Assembly (NCBI RefSeq): GCF_023954305.1
Contig: NZ_JAMLIG010000002.1
Location: 310,001 to 374,000 of the forward strand
From: Mesorhizobium sp.
GTDB taxonomy: Bacteria; Pseudomonadota; Alphaproteobacteria; Rhizobiales; Rhizobiaceae
Length of the DNA stretch: 64,000 nucleotides
Reading direction: 5' to 3'
Shown piece by piece: positions 54,551 through 63,118 of this stretch; positions within the stretch are counted from its first letter, which is position 1, and every line of letters starts with the position of its first letter. Below the pieces are notes generated by a model. It worked only from the letters and a program-made list of their open reading frames with translations. It was not told the origin of the DNA and did not search any database. The translations under genes and the position numbers were made by a program.

Positions 54551-55483
54551 CTACTCCGCCGCAGCCGAGAGTTCCGCCTTGACCTCCTTGAGGATGCGGC
54601 GGCCCTCGCCCTGTTCGATGCGGGCGATATCGTCCTGGTATTTGAGCAGCACGCCGATCGTGTCGGAGACCGTCTCGGGATCGAGCGCCACCTTGTCGAG
54701 TTCGTTGAGCGCGCCGGCCCAGTCGATCGTCTCGGCGACGCCCGGAGCCTTGAACAGGTCGATCTGCCGCAGTTTCTGGGTGAAGAGCACGACCTCTTCC
54801 GACAGCCGTTTGTTGGCCTGCGGCACCTTGCGGCGGACGATTTCCAGTTCGCGCTCGGCGTTCGGATAGTCGACCCAATGGTAGAGGCAGCGCCGTTTCA
54901 GCGCGTCGTGGATTTCGCGCGTGCGGTTGGTGGTGATGATGACGATCGGCGGTTCCTCCGCCTTGATCGTGCCGAGTTCGGGCACCGTCACCTGGAAGTC
55001 CGACAATATTTCGAGCAGAAAGGCCTCGAAGGCCTCGTCGGTACGATCGAGTTCGTCGATCAGGAAGACAGGGGCCGCCCCCTTGGTGCCGCTCAGCGCA
55101 TCGAGCACCGGCCGGCGGATCAGGTATTTTTCCGAGAACACGTTGCGCTCGATCAGGTCGCGGTCGGTCTGGCCGGCCGCCTCGTCCATGCGGATTTCGA
55201 TCATCTGCGCGGCATAGTTCCACTCGTAGACCGCCGACGAGACGTCGAGGCCCTCGTAGCACTGCAGGCGGATCAGCCGCCGCCCGAGCGCTGCGGCCAG
55301 AACCTTGGCGATCTCGGTCTTGCCGACGCCGGCTTCGCCTTCGAGGAAGAGCGGCCGCTTCATGCGCAGGCCGAGGAAGAGCACCGTAGCCAGCGCGCGG
55401 TCCGCGACATAGTCGGCGGCGCGGAGCATCTCCAGCGTCTCGTCGATCGACTGTGGAACCCCTTTGGGGGTGACGTCTGCCAT
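54551..55483 (-). CDS. coxD: MoxR-type AAA+ ATPase, CoxD-like
   Basis: The 310-residue AAA+ chaperone has Walker A EGEAGVGKTEIAK near residue 48, Walker B VFLIDELDRTDEAF near 140, sensor 1 IITTNRTREIHDAL near 180 and the MoxR-type segment RRCLYHWVDYP near 195. MoxR/CoxD proteins pair with VWA proteins for metalloenzyme activation. It starts the five-gene maturation group (coxD, coxE, xdhC parts, MocA-like), whose spacing is 11-25 bases or overlapping. Confidence 0.92.
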   Translation of the reverse strand: MADVTPKGVPQSIDETLEMLRAADYVADRALATVLFLGLRMKRPLFLEGEAGVGKTEIAKVLAAALGRRLIRLQCYEGLDVSSAVYEWNYAAQMIEIRMDEAAGQTDRDLIERNVFSEKYLIRRPVLDALSGTKGAAPVFLIDELDRTDEAFEAFLLEILSDFQVTVPELGTIKAEEPPIVIITTNRTREIHDALKRRCLYHWVDYPNAERELEIVRRKVPQANKRLSEEVVLFTQKLRQIDLFKAPGVAETIDWAGALNELDKVALDPETVSDTIGVLLKYQDDIARIEQGEGRRILKEVKAELSAAAE

Positions 55484-55523
55484 GATGCGAAATGTCCGTC
55501 CGGTCCGGCCCGGCGCGAGATCC

Positions 55524-56018
55524 CTAAAGGACGCGGTAGGCGCGATTGAAATAGGTCAGCGGGTCGAGGCTATCGCCGATGCGCACCCCTGTCACCTTGC
55601 CAAAAAGCACACGATGGGTCGCCATGTCCGCCGTCTCGATGATCTCGCAGTCGAGGCTCATCATCGAATCGGCAAGCACCGGCGCGCCGGTCGACAGTCT
55701 CATCCAGTCCCCATGCGCGAAGCGCTCGTCCTGGGAGAGCCCGGTCAGGCCCGAAAACGCGTTGGCCAGATCCTGATGATGGCCGGCGAGCGTATTGAGG
55801 GCAAAGACGCCGTTGTCCCAAAACACCGCGTTCGACACGTTCTCGCGGTTGATGCAGACGAGGATCGTGGGCGGCCGGTCGGAGACCGAACAGGCGGCAA
55901 TCACGGTCGTGCCGCGCCGCCCCGCCGGACCCTCTGTCGTCAGCACGTGGACCGCGCCGGCAAAGCGCGCCATGGCGTCGCGGTAGACCTGGGGATCGAT
56001 GTCGCTTTTCTTTAGCAA
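55524..56018 (-). CDS. Flavin reductase family protein (RutF-like)
   Basis: The 164-residue FMN-binding split-barrel reductase has VYRDAMARFAGAVHVLTTEGP near the N-terminus, GTTVIAACSVSDRPPTILVCINR near residue 36 and FALNTLAGHHQDLANAFSG near 70. It matches small NAD(P)H:flavin reductases that feed two-component monooxygenases. The start is uncertain: a TTG at 56018 gives the usual length, while a GTG at 56069 adds 17 residues. No partner oxygenase lies next to it. It is 40 bases downstream of nothing on its strand and precedes coxD. Confidence 0.83.
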   Translation of the reverse strand: MLKKSDIDPQVYRDAMARFAGAVHVLTTEGPAGRRGTTVIAACSVSDRPPTILVCINRENVSNAVFWDNGVFALNTLAGHHQDLANAFSGLTGLSQDERFAHGDWMRLSTGAPVLADSMMSLDCEIIETADMATHRVLFGKVTGVRIGDSLDPLTYFNRAYRVL

Positions 56019-56178
56019 GGCGGGGCATCCGGTTTTCGTCCTGAATATAGGCTCGGAGCCGTATCCCACAAGCCGGCACCGCGCCTGGGATGTTGCCTAG
56101 TCCGGGCTGTGAGGCTACGAGATGGCGCACTATTGACACTAGCCCGGCGACAAGGCCGCGGCCACACGCCCGGGATCG

Positions 56179-57246
56179 ATGCGCCCTGCCCTGATCATCG
56201 CCGCAATATCCGCCGCAGCCATCTTCCGGGCGGCGGCTGCGGAACCGGTCATCGGCGTCGCCGCGCCGCTGTCGGGTCCGTCGGCCCTGCTCGGCGAACA
56301 GATACGCGCAGGGGCGGAAGCGGCGGCCCTGGCCTCGGGCGTCCGGCTCGAAATCGCCGATGAGGCCTGTACCTCCCAGGGCGGCAAGGCCGCGGCAGAG
56401 GCCTTGGTGGCGGCGAAGGTCGCTATCGCCGCCGGCTTCCTCTGCACCGAAGCGATCGAGGCGGCGCTGCCGATCCTCAAGGATGCCGGAATCCCCGTTG
56501 TCGCGACCGGCGTGCGCACCAATTCGCTCACCGACCGGAGGAAGAAAACCGGCTGGCCGGTGGTGCGCTTCGCACCGCGCGCCGACGACGAGGTCGAGGC
56601 GGCTTCCGCGATCCTCGGCCGCGCCTGGCGCGAGGAGCATTTCGCTATCGTCGACGACGGCACGATCTATTCCCGCGAACTGGCGGAGGGATTGCGTCTT
56701 TCGTTCGAACAATCCGGGCTGAAGCCCGCCTTCGTTGACACGCTGCGGCCGCAACTCGACAACCAGATCGGGCTCGCCGGACGCCTGCGTAAATCGGGAG
56801 CGACGCACGTCTTCGTGGCGGCCGACCGCCCCGATGTCGCCATTCTCGGCCGCGACGCCGCCCAGATCGGCTACCCCGTCACCATCGCCGGCGGCGAAGT
56901 GCTGCGCGCGCCCGCCGACGATGTGGATCTTGCGCCCGGCACATTGATGATCGGGCTGCCCGAATGGGCCGATGTCGCAGATCCCGCCGTCGTCGCCGGC
57001 CTGCGAGAGCGCAAGATCGAACCGGAAGGCTATGTCCTTCCTGCCTATGCCAGCGTCGAAATCGCCGTGCAGGCCGCGAAAACAGCCGCGACCGACGGAT
57101 CGGATAAGCTGACGGCCCTCGCCGGCCAGGAATTCTCCACAATCTTCGGCCCGGTCGGCTTCGACGAAAAGGGCGACCGCACCGACAATCCTTACCGCCT
57201 CTACCGCTACGAGGGCGGCGCCTTCATCGAAGTGGACCAGCAATGA
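56179..57246 (+). CDS. Periplasmic ABC-type substrate-binding protein (branched-chain amino acid type)
   Basis: The 355-residue receptor has a signal peptide of about 20 residues ending AAAA. It has the two-lobed type 1 periplasmic fold: IGVAAPLSGPSALLGEQIRAGAE near residue 25, AAGFLCTEAIEAALPIL near 83 and FAIVDDGTIYSRELAEG near 155. No ABC permease or ATPase genes accompany it. Its stop codon overlaps the start of the downstream peptidase (ATGA). A peptide or amino-acid-derived ligand would fit that pairing but is not shown. Confidence 0.83.
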   Translation: MRPALIIAAISAAAIFRAAAAEPVIGVAAPLSGPSALLGEQIRAGAEAAALASGVRLEIADEACTSQGGKAAAEALVAAKVAIAAGFLCTEAIEAALPILKDAGIPVVATGVRTNSLTDRRKKTGWPVVRFAPRADDEVEAASAILGRAWREEHFAIVDDGTIYSRELAEGLRLSFEQSGLKPAFVDTLRPQLDNQIGLAGRLRKSGATHVFVAADRPDVAILGRDAAQIGYPVTIAGGEVLRAPADDVDLAPGTLMIGLPEWADVADPAVVAGLRERKIEPEGYVLPAYASVEIAVQAAKTAATDGSDKLTALAGQEFSTIFGPVGFDEKGDRTDNPYRLYRYEGGAFIEVDQQ

Positions 57247-58256
57247 CCTTCCGCACCGGGCCGACAAATCTGCTCACCGACGTCGCCGGCCTGCGCGTTG
57301 GCAATTCCTCCGATGCGAAACTCAAGTCCGGCGTGACGGCGATCCTCTGCGACGAACCCGCCGTGGCTGCCGTCCAGGTGCTCGGCGGCGCGCCCGGCAC
57401 CCGGGAGACCGATTTGCTCGAGGCGCACAATTCCGTCGAGGCGATAAATGCGCTGGTCCTGTCGGGCGGTTCGGCCTTCGGCCTCGATGCGGCGTCCGGC
57501 GTGCAGGCGGCACTGCGCGAACAGGGCATCGGCTTCCAGGTGCGCGACAATCGCATCCCGATCGTGCCCGCCGCGATTCTGTTCGATCTTGAGAACGGCG
57601 GCGACAAGCGCTGGGGCCGATATCCTCCCTACCGCGAGCTCGGCTACGAAGCCGCCATGTCCGCGTCGACCAGCTTCGAGATCGGCACCGCGGGCGCCGG
57701 TATCGGCGCGTTGTCAGCGGGGTTGAAGGGCGGCCTGGGATCGGCCTCCGCCATATTGCCGAACGGCGTGACGGTCGCAGCGCTGGTCGGCGCCAACCCG
57801 ACCGGCTCGGTGACGGTCGGCGAGACGAAACACTTCTGGGCCGCCCCCTTCGAGATCGGCGACGAGTTCGGCGGGCTCGGCTATCCGCACCCCTTGCCGG
57901 CCGATTCGACCGATATCCGCCTCAAGTTCCGCGAGATGGCCAAGGCCGGAGCCAACACGACGATCGCCGTGATTGCGACCGACGCCCTGCTGACAAAGGC
58001 CGCGGCGAAACGCCTTGCGATCGCCGCTCATGACGGCTTCGCCCGCGCGATCTGGCCGGTGCACACGCCCGTCGACGGCGATCTGATCTTTTCGCTTGCC
58101 ACCGGCCGCAGCAAGGTGGCGCTCGACCATGACGGGGCGATCGACCTCTATGCCGCCGCCGGCGCGACGATGGCGCGCGCGGTCGCCCGCGCCGTCTATC
58201 TCGCAACGCCTGCCGAAAACGATCTCCTTCCGACCTGGCGGGACAAGTTCGCGTGA
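57243..58256 (+). CDS. P1-family (S58, DmpA-like) aminopeptidase
   Basis: The 337-residue Ntn-type hydrolase matures by self-cleavage before a Ser or Thr. Family motifs include VGNSSDAKLKSGVTAIL near residue 19, LSGGSAFGLDAASGV near 75, RYPPYRELGYEA near 122 and the cleavage region KGGLGSAS near 162, where the serine after glycine is the probable nucleophile. DmpA-like enzymes release N-terminal amino acids or cleave beta-amino peptides. It is translationally coupled to the binding protein gene. Confidence 0.9.
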   Translation: MTFRTGPTNLLTDVAGLRVGNSSDAKLKSGVTAILCDEPAVAAVQVLGGAPGTRETDLLEAHNSVEAINALVLSGGSAFGLDAASGVQAALREQGIGFQVRDNRIPIVPAAILFDLENGGDKRWGRYPPYRELGYEAAMSASTSFEIGTAGAGIGALSAGLKGGLGSASAILPNGVTVAALVGANPTGSVTVGETKHFWAAPFEIGDEFGGLGYPHPLPADSTDIRLKFREMAKAGANTTIAVIATDALLTKAAAKRLAIAAHDGFARAIWPVHTPVDGDLIFSLATGRSKVALDHDGAIDLYAAAGATMARAVARAVYLATPAENDLLPTWRDKFA

Positions 58257-58334
58257 ACGCTGTCATTCGTTGACGCTGGCGCAAGCTGCCCTGCGCTAGC
58301 ATCGGCCAGTTCGAGATTGCCGAGGAGGAGCCCG

Positions 58335-59057
58335 ATGCAGTTGATCCGCCCTGTCCTTCTAGCCGCCTCCGTGCTCGCCTCGACGTCGGCCTTGGCCGGC
58401 GATACGGCAACGCCGCAAGTTCTCGGCTTCTCCGCGGACGGCAAGCTGTTCGCCTTCGAGGAATACGGCATCCAGGACGGCTCCGGCTTCCCCTATGCGA
58501 ACCGCTTCTACATCGACACCGCGACCGACAGCTTCGTTGCCGGGACCCCAATCCGCGTCAGGATCGACGACGAGGCGGCCGGCATCGTCGCCGCTCGCGC
58601 GCAAGCCAGGGAGAAGGGAGACAAGATCGTCGACGGATCTGTACTTGCGGCAAACCAGGGCGACACGGCCGGCTGGAACGCCATCACCGAGCTCTCCGCC
58701 GATCCGTTCCGCATGGTGATCAATCCGCGGCCGGTCTTCCCGCCCGTCGACCCGCCCGTCGAGTTCCGGCTCGAGGAGATCCCCTTCGCGCCGCCGTCCG
58801 GCTGCGAAAATCTCGGCGACACGATGGGCTTTCGGCTCGTGCGGATAGACCCGACCCCGGGCGGCGAGACGGTGCTCGTCCACGTAGATGCCTCGATCCC
58901 CGCCAGTCGCAACTGCCCGACGGGCTACGGAATCGGCGGCATCCAGACGTTCTACCCGCAAACCGGCGATCCGGTCTTCGCTGTCTTGATCGCAGTGCGT
59001 TCGATCGGCTTCGAAGGCCCCGACTTCCGCTGGATCGCCGTAGCGGGCAGGCTCTGA
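58335..59057 (+). CDS. DUF2259 predicted secreted protein
   Basis: The 240-residue protein has a signal peptide (about 1-21, ending ALAG). It begins its mature part with VLGFSADGKLFAFEEYGIQDGSG, the hallmark start of DUF2259 proteins, and has a conserved central region FRLEEIPFAPPSGCEN. Function is unknown. The ATG at 58335 follows GAGGAGGAG. It is followed after two bases by a membrane-protein gene. Confidence 0.85.
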   Translation: MQLIRPVLLAASVLASTSALAGDTATPQVLGFSADGKLFAFEEYGIQDGSGFPYANRFYIDTATDSFVAGTPIRVRIDDEAAGIVAARAQAREKGDKIVDGSVLAANQGDTAGWNAITELSADPFRMVINPRPVFPPVDPPVEFRLEEIPFAPPSGCENLGDTMGFRLVRIDPTPGGETVLVHVDASIPASRNCPTGYGIGGIQTFYPQTGDPVFAVLIAVRSIGFEGPDFRWIAVAGRL

Positions 59058-59059
59058 GC

Positions 59060-59602
59060 GTGGCGTCCGCGCGCCAGACGGGCGTTGCGCCGGACCGGAC
59101 GGGCCCATTCGGCCGGACCCGTCGCCTGTTCGCTGGCGCAATGCCGGATCTGCGCACGATCTTCGTCGGCAGCCTGCTTTGGGCCATGGCGATGGGCCTG
59201 ATGGCGGTCGCCAAGCTTTTCTGGATGCAATGGTACGAGCCGCCGCGCATCGCCCTGATCGCCTCGTTCTTCGCGGCGGGCGGGCTGGTCGCCTTCGGGC
59301 CGGGAATCTATATCGGCCGGCTCCTGTCGCGCGGCCGGCGCGGCGCCGGTTTTGCCGCGACCTTTCTCGCGCTGGGCATCGGCACGGTCGCGCTGACTGC
59401 GTTCTTCATCGGCCTACAGTACCGCCAGTATTATGCCGCCTGGCACGACGAGGTCTTTTCGGTCCACTGGTTCTTCCAGTTCGTCTTCACCGTCGGGGCG
59501 GCGGTCTATCAGTTCCTCGTTCTCGGCACGCGCGTATATTTCCCCGTCGGCATTCTTCTCCTCGCGGCCGCTTCCTTCTGGAACGTGCGCGGCATGCGTT
59601 GA
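59060..59602 (+). CDS. Multi-pass membrane protein of unknown function
   Basis: The 180-residue protein has four hydrophobic segments (about 35-52, 65-85, 98-118 and 140-170) after a basic N-terminus. It begins with GTG directly after the DUF2259 gene; an internal ATG in AGAMPDLRTIF (59141) could be the true start. I do not recognise a family. Coupling to DUF2259 suggests an envelope role. Confidence 0.75.
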   Translation: MASARQTGVAPDRTGPFGRTRRLFAGAMPDLRTIFVGSLLWAMAMGLMAVAKLFWMQWYEPPRIALIASFFAAGGLVAFGPGIYIGRLLSRGRRGAGFAATFLALGIGTVALTAFFIGLQYRQYYAAWHDEVFSVHWFFQFVFTVGAAVYQFLVLGTRVYFPVGILLLAAASFWNVRGMR

Positions 59603-59620
59603 GCATTGGGCGCGCCTCTG

Positions 59621-59896
59621 TTAGACCAAAATGAAGCGGGATTGAATCGTTCTGCCGGAGGGAATTCGGGTCAAGGTCGAGGTCTTCGGCGCGGTCGTGC
59701 TGGTGGCACGGCCAAGTCCGAAGACCGATGGATATGGCCCGAATTCACCCGGCCCGAAGGGTTTCCCGCTGGCGGGCGCCCGCTTCGTCAGGCGGACTTG
59801 GCCGTGCCACCAGCACGGCCTGCACCGCCTTCCTGGCGGATCGCCTCGCCATCGAGGAAACAGAACCGCTTCAATCCCGCCTCATCTTGGTCTAGG
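59621..59896. repeat. Intergenic palindromic repeat, copy 2
   Basis: The 276-base element fills the gap 59603-59933 upstream of purB. Its ends are imperfect inverted repeats (TTAGACCAAAATGAAGCGGG and CCCGCCTCATCTTGGTCTAG). An internal pair, 59693-59720 with 59793-59820, is complementary over 28 bases with one mismatch. Blocks GTTTCCCGCTGGCGGGCGCC and CCTTCCTGGCGGATCGCCTC are shared with copy 1 at 40096-40448, while the inverted arms differ in sequence. There is no coding capacity of note. Confidence 0.85.
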
Positions 59897-59933
59897 AGGC
59901 GGCGGTTCCAAGACAGCGAAGGCAGCTACGCCG

Positions 59934-61241
59934 ATGATCCCCCGCTATTCGCGGCCCGAAATGGTCGCCATCTGGTCGCCCGAGACCCGCTTCCGCATCT
60001 GGTTCGAGATCGAGGCGCATGCCTGCGACGCACTCGCCGAGATCGGCGTCATCCCGAAGGAAGCTGCCAGGAATATCTGGGAGAAAGGCGGGGCGGCGAC
60101 CTTCGACGTCGCCCGCATCGACGAGATCGAGCGCGTCACCAAGCACGACGTCATCGCCTTCCTGACGCACCTCGCCGAATTCATCGGCCCGGACTCGCGC
60201 TTCGTCCACCAGGGCATGACCTCTTCGGACGTCCTCGACACATGTCTCAGCGTGCAGTTGACCCGCGCCGCGGACATCCTGATCGCCGATGTCGATGCCT
60301 TGCTCGCGGCGCTGAAGACCCGCGCCTTCGAGCACAAGGACACCATCACCATCGGCCGCTCGCACGGCATCCATGCCGAGCCGACCACCTTCGGCGTCAA
60401 GCTGGCACAGGCCTATGCCGAATTCGCTCGCTGCCGCGAACGCCTCGTTGCCGCGCGCGGGGAAATCGCCACCTGCGCCATATCAGGCGCGGTCGGAACC
60501 TTCGCCAACATCGATCCGCGCGTTGAAGAACACGTCGCGGCCAAGCTCGGCCTGAAGCCGGAGCCGGTATCGACCCAGGTTATCCCGCGCGATCGCCATG
60601 CCATGTTTTTCGCCACGCTGGGCGTGGTCGCCTCGAGCGTCGAACGGCTCGCAACCGAGATCCGTCACCTTCAACGCACCGAGGTGCTGGAGGCCGAGGA
60701 ATATTTCTCGCCCGGCCAGAAGGGCTCATCGGCGATGCCGCACAAGCGCAACCCCGTGCTGACTGAAAACCTGACCGGCCTCTCACGCCTGGTGCGCGGC
60801 ATGGTCACGCCGGCCCTCGAGAACGTCGCGCTCTGGCACGAGCGCGACATTTCGCATTCCTCGGTCGAGCGGATGATCGGCCCCGACGCCACCGTCACGC
60901 TCGACTTCGCGCTGGCCAGGCTCACCGGCGTCATCGAAAAGCTGGTCGTCTATCCGGCCAACATGCTGAAGAACCTGAACAAGTTCTCGGGCCTCGTGCA
61001 TTCGCAGCGCGTCCTGCTGGCGCTGACACAGGCAGGCGTTTCCCGCGAGGACGCCTATCGGCTCGTGCAGCGCAACGCGATGAAAGTGTGGGAGGAAGGC
61101 AAGGACTTCCTCACCGAACTGCTTGGCGACAGCGAAGTCATGGCGGCGCTGAGCGAAGCGGACCTGCGCGAGAAGTTCGACCTGGGCTACCACACCAAGC
61201 ATGTCGACACGATCTTCACCCGCGTGTTCGGCACCGCCTGA
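59934..61241 (+). CDS. purB: Adenylosuccinate lyase
   Basis: The 435-residue fumarase/aspartase-superfamily lyase acts in purine synthesis (SAICAR and adenylosuccinate cleavage). The superfamily signature SSAMPHKRNPVLTEN is near residue 262. The histidine-bearing segments FVHQGMTSSDVLDT near 85 and IGRSHGIHAEPTTFG near 140 are also seen. The ATG at 59934 gives the standard N-terminus MIPRYSRPEMVAIW; a long upstream frame runs through repeat copy 2 and is not coding. Confidence 0.95.
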   Translation: MIPRYSRPEMVAIWSPETRFRIWFEIEAHACDALAEIGVIPKEAARNIWEKGGAATFDVARIDEIERVTKHDVIAFLTHLAEFIGPDSRFVHQGMTSSDVLDTCLSVQLTRAADILIADVDALLAALKTRAFEHKDTITIGRSHGIHAEPTTFGVKLAQAYAEFARCRERLVAARGEIATCAISGAVGTFANIDPRVEEHVAAKLGLKPEPVSTQVIPRDRHAMFFATLGVVASSVERLATEIRHLQRTEVLEAEEYFSPGQKGSSAMPHKRNPVLTENLTGLSRLVRGMVTPALENVALWHERDISHSSVERMIGPDATVTLDFALARLTGVIEKLVVYPANMLKNLNKFSGLVHSQRVLLALTQAGVSREDAYRLVQRNAMKVWEEGKDFLTELLGDSEVMAALSEADLREKFDLGYHTKHVDTIFTRVFGTA

Positions 61242-61299
61242 GGGAACCTTGCCCCCATCCGCCGTTCTCGCCCCTGATACACAGGCAAGGGGCGGTTAA

Positions 61300-61476
61300 A
61301 TGGCAGATCAAGACTTCATCGTCCGCAACGGCGGCAATTCGATCGGCTGGTTCGTCGCCGGTGCGCTTGTCGTCGCCGCGGCCATCGGCCTCTTCCTCTA
61401 CGCCGACGGCTACTTCGACAAGGACACGGTCGAGATGAAGATCGAGCTGCCGAAGGTCACCATCGAGGGCCAGTGA
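61300..61476 (+). CDS. Small single-pass membrane protein
   Basis: This 58-residue protein has a short polar N-terminus (MADQDFIVRNGGNSIG), one transmembrane helix at about 17-34 (WFVAGALVVAAAIGLFLY) and a periplasmic-type tail ending PKVTIEGQ. Similar small proteins follow purB or other genes in rhizobia, by my recollection; function is unknown. AAGGGGCGG precedes the ATG. A strong terminator follows directly, supporting a real transcribed gene. Confidence 0.72.
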   Translation: MADQDFIVRNGGNSIGWFVAGALVVAAAIGLFLYADGYFDKDTVEMKIELPKVTIEGQ

Positions 61477-61493
61477 ACGCTCCCTCCAGTCGC

Positions 61494-61530
61494 AAAGCCC
61501 CGCGCCATCCCTGCCGCGGGGCTTTCGTTT
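61494..61530 (+). terminator. Rho-independent terminator after the small membrane gene
   Basis: AAAGCCCCGCG (61494-61504) pairs perfectly with CGCGGGGCTTT (61515-61525), and the plus strand continues CGTTTG. It lies between two convergent genes and its symmetry allows it to serve both. Confidence 0.85.
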
Positions 61531-61531
61531 G

Positions 61532-62338
61532 TCAGGCCGCGGCGCTCAGACGGATCTCGGTGCCCCACGGATCGGTAAGGCTCCGTTCGGCGACCGGCCC
61601 CTTGCCCAACAGTTCAACCCACTGCAGCCCCGTCCGATCCTTGTCGCGCGGACCGGCGCCCCGGCTCTGCCAGGCGTTCGCGCCGATGTGGTGGTGGTAG
61701 CCGCCGGTCGACAGGAACACCGCCTGGCCGCCGAAATTCATCACTGTGTCGAAGCCGGCCTCCCTGTTCCAGAACCCTTCGGCCGCGCGCACGTCGCCGA
61801 CGCGCAGATGCACGTGGCCGATGATCGAGTTGTCAGGCGCTCCATCCCAGGCCGGCGCTTCGGCCGCGGATGCGAGGATTCCCTCTGCATCGAGGGGATC
61901 GCTCCCCATGCGGACGAACTTTCCGTCCCAGTCCCAGAGCTCGGCGGGACGGTCGGCGTAAATCTCGATGCCGTTGCCCTCGGGATCGGTCAGGTAGAGA
62001 GCCTCCGAGACCAGATGGTCGGCCGCGCCGTCGAGCCGGATGCGCTTTTCGATGGCGTGGCGGACCCAGCGGCCGAGGTCGGTGCGCGACGGGAGCAGGA
62101 AGGCGGTATGATACAGGCCGGCCGAGCGCGGATCGTCGGGACGCACCGCGCTCGACTGCTCGATCTCCATCAGCGGGCGGTCGCCGGCGCCGAGCGTGAT
62201 ATGTCCGCCCGAGTTCGCGAGCTCCTTCAGTCCGACGACCTGCTGGTAATAGTGCGACATGGCCGCCGCGTCGCGCGCGATGATGCCGATGCGGCCGATA
62301 TGGGTCGGAGCGTCGGCGGCAAAAGGAAGAGCTGACAT
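61532..62338 (-). CDS. VOC-family dioxygenase, catechol 2,3-dioxygenase (CatE)-like
   Basis: The 268-residue two-domain VOC protein has THIGRIGIIARDAAAMSHYYQ near residue 11, LTDPEGNGIEIYADRP near 115 (acidic ligand), IIGHVHLRVGDVRAAEGFW near 170 (His ligands) and FLSTGGYHHHIGANAWQS near 210, resembling Bacillus-type CatE. I placed the start at ATG 62338 because GGAGACCACC precedes it. The frame stays open to 62455, and that extension contains a Tat-like stretch RRTVIAGTGAALLGG, which is noted as a finding. Confidence 0.85.
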   Translation of the reverse strand: MSALPFAADAPTHIGRIGIIARDAAAMSHYYQQVVGLKELANSGGHITLGAGDRPLMEIEQSSAVRPDDPRSAGLYHTAFLLPSRTDLGRWVRHAIEKRIRLDGAADHLVSEALYLTDPEGNGIEIYADRPAELWDWDGKFVRMGSDPLDAEGILASAAEAPAWDGAPDNSIIGHVHLRVGDVRAAEGFWNREAGFDTVMNFGGQAVFLSTGGYHHHIGANAWQSRGAGPRDKDRTGLQWVELLGKGPVAERSLTDPWGTEIRLSAAA

Positions 62339-62560
62339 GGTGGTCTCCGATCGGGCAGGAAGCTTCCCGCCCAAGAGCGCCGCGCCGGTGCCGGCGATGA
62401 CGGTACGTCGGTTCAGATACACAGCGGCGCTCGCTCTGGTTTCGTTGTCGTTCAAAGATCATGCCGATGATCGTTCACCGCAAGTCGCCCAACGGCGAAC
62501 ACGCTGTTCAGCCGAACGCGCTCATTGCACCGGGCGGATCCCTCGCCTACATGCGCCGCC

Positions 62561-63115
62561 ATGAAAGCCAAAGACGCAGATATCATCATCGTGCCCGGCC
62601 TCGGCGGTTCCGGCCCCATGCATTGGCAGACCCGCTGGCAGCAGCGCCTGTCGACGGCGAAGCGCGTGCATCAGCTTGACTGGGACGCGCCGGTGCGCGA
62701 CGCTTGGGCGCGCAACGTCGCCGACGTCGTCAATGCCGCGGAAAGACCGGTTGTGCTGGTCGCGCATTCCCTCGGCATCGCCAGCATCCTCAACGCGATG
62801 GACATTATGACGAAGCGCCCGCACGGTGCTTTTCTCGTCGCGCCCCCGGATCTTGACGATCCGGACATTGGCTCGCCTCAGCTTCTCGGCTTTGGGCCCT
62901 ATCCCCGCTCGCGCCTGCCCTTCCCCTCGCTGGTTGTGGGCTCGAACAACGATCCGTACTGCAAGCCCGAAATATCCGAACAGCTGGCCGGGGCCTGGGG
63001 CTCGCTCTTCATCAACGCCGGCGAGGCCGGACATCTGAACACCGAGGCCGGCTACGGCCCGTGGCCGGAAGGGTCCATGGCCTTCGCGCAGTTCCTGTCG
63101 AAACTGCCCGAATAG
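62561..63115 (+). CDS. RBBP9/YdeN-family serine hydrolase
   Basis: The 184-residue alpha/beta hydrolase of the DUF676-like RBBP9/YdeN family has ADIIIVPGLGGSGPMHWQTRW near residue 6, nucleophile motif LVAHSLGI near 68, acidic region VVGSNNDPYC near 125 and GEAGHLNTEAGYGPWPEG near 154 with the catalytic His. Substrates are unknown for bacterial members. The ATG at 62561 is chosen over 62525 because the protein begins directly with the first strand. It converges on the aldolase gene with three bases between stops. Confidence 0.88.
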   Translation: MKAKDADIIIVPGLGGSGPMHWQTRWQQRLSTAKRVHQLDWDAPVRDAWARNVADVVNAAERPVVLVAHSLGIASILNAMDIMTKRPHGAFLVAPPDLDDPDIGSPQLLGFGPYPRSRLPFPSLVVGSNNDPYCKPEISEQLAGAWGSLFINAGEAGHLNTEAGYGPWPEGSMAFAQFLSKLPE

Positions 63116-63118
63116 AAG

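Noticed and set aside
54540..55262. Upstream part of the frame containing coxE
   Set aside because: It overlaps coxD out of phase; the protein-like sequence begins only at ATG 54539.
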